A DNA stretch of 64,000 nt from Oryzobacter faecalis (GTDB lineage: Bacteria > Actinomycetota > Actinomycetes > Actinomycetales > Dermatophilaceae): assembly GCF_046764005.1 (NCBI RefSeq), contig NZ_JBKOFW010000009.1:1-64000 (forward strand). Direction: 5' to 3'. A program made the position numbers and the translations under genes. The notes beneath the pieces were generated by a model that was not told the DNA's origin, searched no databases, and saw nothing but the letters and a program-made list of their open reading frames with translations. This document shows, in pieces, positions 61,260 to 64,000 of the stretch. Numbering within the stretch: the stretch's first letter is position 1; each line of letters begins with the position of its first letter.

Positions 61260-62330
61260 ATGCGCAGCGCCAAGGACTTCTTCGCCCCGCTCGCGGTGGG
61301 GGCCCCGACGCCGCTCCGCGAGGTCCCGGCGAGACCGAGCCGGATGATCCACTTCTTCGACCCGAGCAACCCGAAGATGGCGGCGAAGGTCCCGCAGCTC
61401 GTCGGCACCGTCGACGTCCTCCTCGGCAACCTCGAGGACGCCGTCAGGGCCGAGAACAAGGAGGCCGCCCGCGCCGGCCTCGTCGAGATCGCCCGGGCCA
61501 CCGACCTCGGTGAGCACACCCAGCTCTGGACCCGCGTCAACGCCCTCGACAGCCCGTGGGCGCTCGACGACCTGACGACGCTCGTCTCCGAGGTGGGGGA
61601 GAAGCTCGACGTCGTCATGGTGCCGAAGGTCCAGGGGCCCGAGGACATCCACTACGTGGACCGCCTCCTCGCGCAGCTCGAGGCCAGGGCGGGTCTGACG
61701 CGGCCGATCCTCGTCCACGCCATCCTCGAGACCGCCCGCGGCGTCGCGAACGTCGAGCAGGTCGCGGGGGCCAGCCCGCGGATGCAGGGCATCAGCCTCG
61801 GCCCCGCCGACCTCGCCGCCGACCGGCGGATGAAGACGACGCGCGTCGGGGGCGGGCACCCGGGCTACCTCGTCCGCCAGGACCCCGTGGGCGGCGACGT
61901 CGCGGGCGACCGCACCGTGTACCAGCAGGACCTCTGGCACTACACGATCGCCCGGATGGTCGACGCCTGCGCGATGCACGGGATCTTCCCGTACTACGGG
62001 CCGTTCGGGGACATCGCCGACACGGTCGCCTGCGAGGACCAGTTCCGCAACGCCTTCCTCCTCGGGTGCGTCGGCGCGTGGTCGCTGCACCCGGCGCAGA
62101 TCGCCATCGCCAAGAAGGTCTTCAGCCCGAGCGCCGAGGACGTCGCGCACGCCCGTCGGGTCAAGGACGCCATGGGCGACGGCACCGGCGCCGTGATGCT
62201 CGACGGGAAGATGGAGGACGACGCGAGCCTCAAGCAGTGCCTCGTCGTCCTCGAGCTCGCCGAACGCCTGTCGGCCAACGATCCCGAGCTCGCCGAGCTC
62301 TACGCGGGCGCGGGGGAGGAGCGGGCGTGA
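61260..62330 (+). CDS. HpcH/HpaI aldolase / CitE-like lyase, malyl-CoA lyase type
   Basis: A 356-residue TIM-barrel protein. It has the CitE pattern: a metal-binding DAVRAENKEAARAGL (Glu/Asp), VMVPKVQGPEDIHY, ILETARGVANVEQVAG (catalytic Glu), SLGPADLAADRRMKTTRVGGGHPGY. The TTR..GGGHPGY loop is typical of the L-malyl-CoA/beta-methylmalyl-CoA lyase branch. It cleaves acyl-CoA C-C bonds, giving glyoxylate and acetyl- or propionyl-CoA. The following CitE-like gene overlaps by 4 nt (GTGA). Confidence 0.88.
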   Translation: MRSAKDFFAPLAVGAPTPLREVPARPSRMIHFFDPSNPKMAAKVPQLVGTVDVLLGNLEDAVRAENKEAARAGLVEIARATDLGEHTQLWTRVNALDSPWALDDLTTLVSEVGEKLDVVMVPKVQGPEDIHYVDRLLAQLEARAGLTRPILVHAILETARGVANVEQVAGASPRMQGISLGPADLAADRRMKTTRVGGGHPGYLVRQDPVGGDVAGDRTVYQQDLWHYTIARMVDACAMHGIFPYYGPFGDIADTVACEDQFRNAFLLGCVGAWSLHPAQIAIAKKVFSPSAEDVAHARRVKDAMGDGTGAVMLDGKMEDDASLKQCLVVLELAERLSANDPELAELYAGAGEERA

Positions 62331-63193
62331 GCGACGTCCTGAGGCCGCGCCGCTCGGTCCTCTACATGCCGGCGAGCAACGAGCGCGCCCTCGAGAAGGC
62401 GAAGGCCCTGCCGGTCGACGCCCTCATCCTCGACCTCGAGGACGCGGTGGGCCCCGACCACAAGGAGGTGGCGCGCGAGAACGCCTGTGCGGCAGTCCGG
62501 TCCGGGGAGTACGGGCACCGCGAGCTGACGATCCGCGTCAACGGCGCCGGAACGCGGTGGCACGACGACGACCTCGCGGACGCCTGCGCCGCCGGGCCGG
62601 ACGCGGTCGTCGTCCCGAAGGTCGGCTCGGCGGACGAGGTCCGCGACCTCGTCGCCGCGATGGAGCGGTCCGGGGCCCCGGACCGAACCCGCCTCTGGGC
62701 GATGGTCGAGACCCCGCGAGCGGTCCTCGACGCCGCGGAGATCGCCGCGGCCTCCGACCGCCTCGCCGTGCTCGTCCTCGGCACCAACGACCTCGTCAAG
62801 GAGCTCGGCGTCCGCAGCGTCCCGGGACGTCAGCCGCTCCTCACCTCGCTCTCGCTCGTCGTCCTCGCGGCCCGGGCCGCCGGGGTTGCCGTCCTCGACG
62901 GCGTCTGGAACGACGTCCGCGACCTCGACGGGTTCGAGGCCGAGTGCCGCCAGGGCCGCGACCTCGGCTTCGACGGCAAGACCCTCGTGCACCCCGGACA
63001 GGTCGAGCCCTGCAACGCCGCCTTCGCCCCCTCCGTGGAGGAGGTCGCGCAGGCGCGCGGCGTCCTCGAGGCCTGGGAGGACGCCGACGGCGCGGGCGTC
63101 GTCGTCCACGAGGGACGGATGGTCGAGCTGCTCCACGTCGAGTCGGCGCGCAAGGTGCTCGCGCTCGACGAGGCGGTCCGCGCCCACGGCTGA
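62327..63193 (+). CDS. CitE-like protein (HpcH/HpaI aldolase family), possible malyl-CoA thioesterase
   Basis: A 288-residue protein from GTG 62327. CitE pattern: RSVLYMPASNERALEKAKALPVDALILDLEDAVGPDHKE, then VVVPKVGSADEVRDL, AMVETPRAVLDAAEIAA, LVLGTNDLVKELG and DLGFDGKTLVHPGQVEPCN. It lacks the citrate lyase gamma/alpha partners, so it is a stand-alone CitE. Related enzymes hydrolyse malyl-CoA or related esters after the lyase step. Together the two genes look like a glyoxylate/malyl-CoA module. Confidence 0.88.
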   Translation: MSDVLRPRRSVLYMPASNERALEKAKALPVDALILDLEDAVGPDHKEVARENACAAVRSGEYGHRELTIRVNGAGTRWHDDDLADACAAGPDAVVVPKVGSADEVRDLVAAMERSGAPDRTRLWAMVETPRAVLDAAEIAAASDRLAVLVLGTNDLVKELGVRSVPGRQPLLTSLSLVVLAARAAGVAVLDGVWNDVRDLDGFEAECRQGRDLGFDGKTLVHPGQVEPCNAAFAPSVEEVAQARGVLEAWEDADGAGVVVHEGRMVELLHVESARKVLALDEAVRAHG

Positions 63194-63314
63194 GGGGGCG
63201 GACGACCAACGATTCGGTCACGACGAGCGCGTCGGGTTGTGACCCGGGGCGTCGTGTCGTCTCATGGATCCGGCCCGTGCTCTCGGGCGGGCTGTGCGGA
63301 CGGCAGGAGCGGAC

Positions 63315-64000
63315 ATGGGGCGGACGGCGACACGGCGTCGCGCGGCGACGGGCGTGGCCACGCTCGCCGCTGCCGCGCTCCTGGCGGGGTGCGGGTACGC
63401 GCCGGAGTGGAGCCCCGCGGGCGCCGGCGACACCGCCGCGACGACCCCGCCCGCCGCCGCGGGCGACCCCACGTGGGAGCCGCCGGTCGTCGCCGACCCG
63501 ACCACGAGCCCGATCCCCACGCCCAGCGCGACCCCGACGCCCAGCGCGACCGCGACCGCGAAGCCCACACCGTCCCCAACCGCCACCCCGAAGCCCCGCA
63601 CCTCGCTGCGCTACGGCGACAAGGGCGAGAAGGTCCTCGCGCTCCAGAAGCGACTCTCCGCGCTCGGCTACTGGCTCGGCACGCCCGACGGCTCCTTCGG
63701 GTCGCTGACCCAGCAGGCGGTCTTCGCCCTCCAGAAGGCCGCCGGTCTCTCGCGCGACGGCGTCGTCGGACCGCGCACCAAGAAGGCCCTCGACGCCGGG
63801 GTGCGGCCGAGGGCGCGGATCGCGAACGGGGTCGAGATCGACCTCGACCGCCAGCTCCTCCTCGTCGTCCGCGACGGGCGGGTGCGCACCATCCTCAACA
63901 CCTCGACGGGCAACGGCGAGGAGTACACGACGACGCGGGGCACCCGCGCCCTCGCCACGACGCCGAAGGGCGACTACACCGTCTACCGGGCCGTCGACGG
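63315..64000 (+). CDS. L,D-transpeptidase (YkuD) lipoprotein, 5' part
   Basis: The first 228 codons; the gene continues past the window end. Lipobox LAAAALLAGC gives a lipidated Cys at about residue 26. Next comes a Pro/Thr/Ser/Ala-rich linker (about 60-93) made of imperfect PTPSAT repeats. A PG_binding_1 domain follows (SLRYGDKGEKVLALQKRLSALGYWLGTPDGSFGSLTQQAVFALQKAAGLSRDGVVGPRTKKAL). The YkuD domain then begins (IEIDLDRQLLLVV-like VEIDLDRQLLLVVRDGRVRTILNTSTGNG); its catalytic HGC Cys lies beyond the window. It should cross-link or modify peptidoglycan outside the membrane. AGGAG precedes the ATG. Confidence 0.88.
   Translation, partial: MGRTATRRRAATGVATLAAAALLAGCGYAPEWSPAGAGDTAATTPPAAAGDPTWEPPVVADPTTSPIPTPSATPTPSATATAKPTPSPTATPKPRTSLRYGDKGEKVLALQKRLSALGYWLGTPDGSFGSLTQQAVFALQKAAGLSRDGVVGPRTKKALDAGVRPRARIANGVEIDLDRQLLLVVRDGRVRTILNTSTGNGEEYTTTRGTRALATTPKGDYTVYRAVD

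Overview
The window is 64 kb of very GC-rich chromosome from a mycothiol-producing actinobacterium. Evidence: GTG starts are common, a sigE/anti-sigma/htrA/tatB cluster and an mshB gene are present, DUF3117 and DUF222/HNH proteins occur, and many genes look leaderless. Gene content and style fit the Intrasporangiaceae (Janibacter/Knoellia/Phycicoccus type), but that family-level placement is inference. I saw no rRNA, tRNA or CRISPR array.

Layout. 0-1.8 kb: the 5' part of a DUF222/HNH-type gene (minus) whose promoter carries a LexA-type SOS box, then ychF. 1.8-15.5 kb is the accessory-looking part. It holds a truncated DUF3024 gene, an IS3-family copy with an internal deletion, a SAM methyltransferase, a cupin remnant, a secreted protein, a LuxR/LAL regulator with DUF4242 and FAD-oxidoreductase genes, a SnoaL-like protein, a 1450-residue protein ending in a DUF2272-like domain, and directly after it a clear Hcp (type VI secretion tube) homologue. 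15.5-24.1 kb: CHRD protein, universal stress protein, PIG-L deacetylase, DUF3311/MctP-like transporter pair, malQ, glutamine amidotransferase, VIT1-like transporter, pterin dehydratase.

24.2-30.2 kb: a complete oligopeptide/dipeptide ABC operon (SBP, two permeases, two ATPases) with a hairpin after the SBP gene. 30.4-37.5 kb: typA, then a tightly overlapped run of orphan SBP, mshB, flavin reductase and VanW protein. 37.5-44.5 kb: GNAT and fdxA from one symmetric divergent promoter, dapC, citrate synthase, a lysozyme-like protein, and divergent dapD/dapE (lysine/meso-DAP synthesis). 44.5-53.7 kb: LOG protein, a secreted LVIVD/PA protein, a DivIVA-motif/SRPBCC/membrane glycosyltransferase-like cluster, DUF3117, leucyl aminopeptidase. 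53.7-64 kb: O-methyltransferase, sigE-rseA-htrA-tatB, mrp, DUF1003, a CBS/MgtE_N protein, two CitE-like lyases, and the 5' part of an L,D-transpeptidase lipoprotein.

The strongest lead is the orphan Hcp plus giant DUF2272-like protein at 10.6-15.4 kb, with no other type VI components in view. The second theme is regulatory. At least twelve genes start 6-7 nt downstream of a TANNNT -10 hexamer, implying leaderless mRNAs, including a mirror-symmetric promoter that would serve fdxA and a GNAT gene at once.
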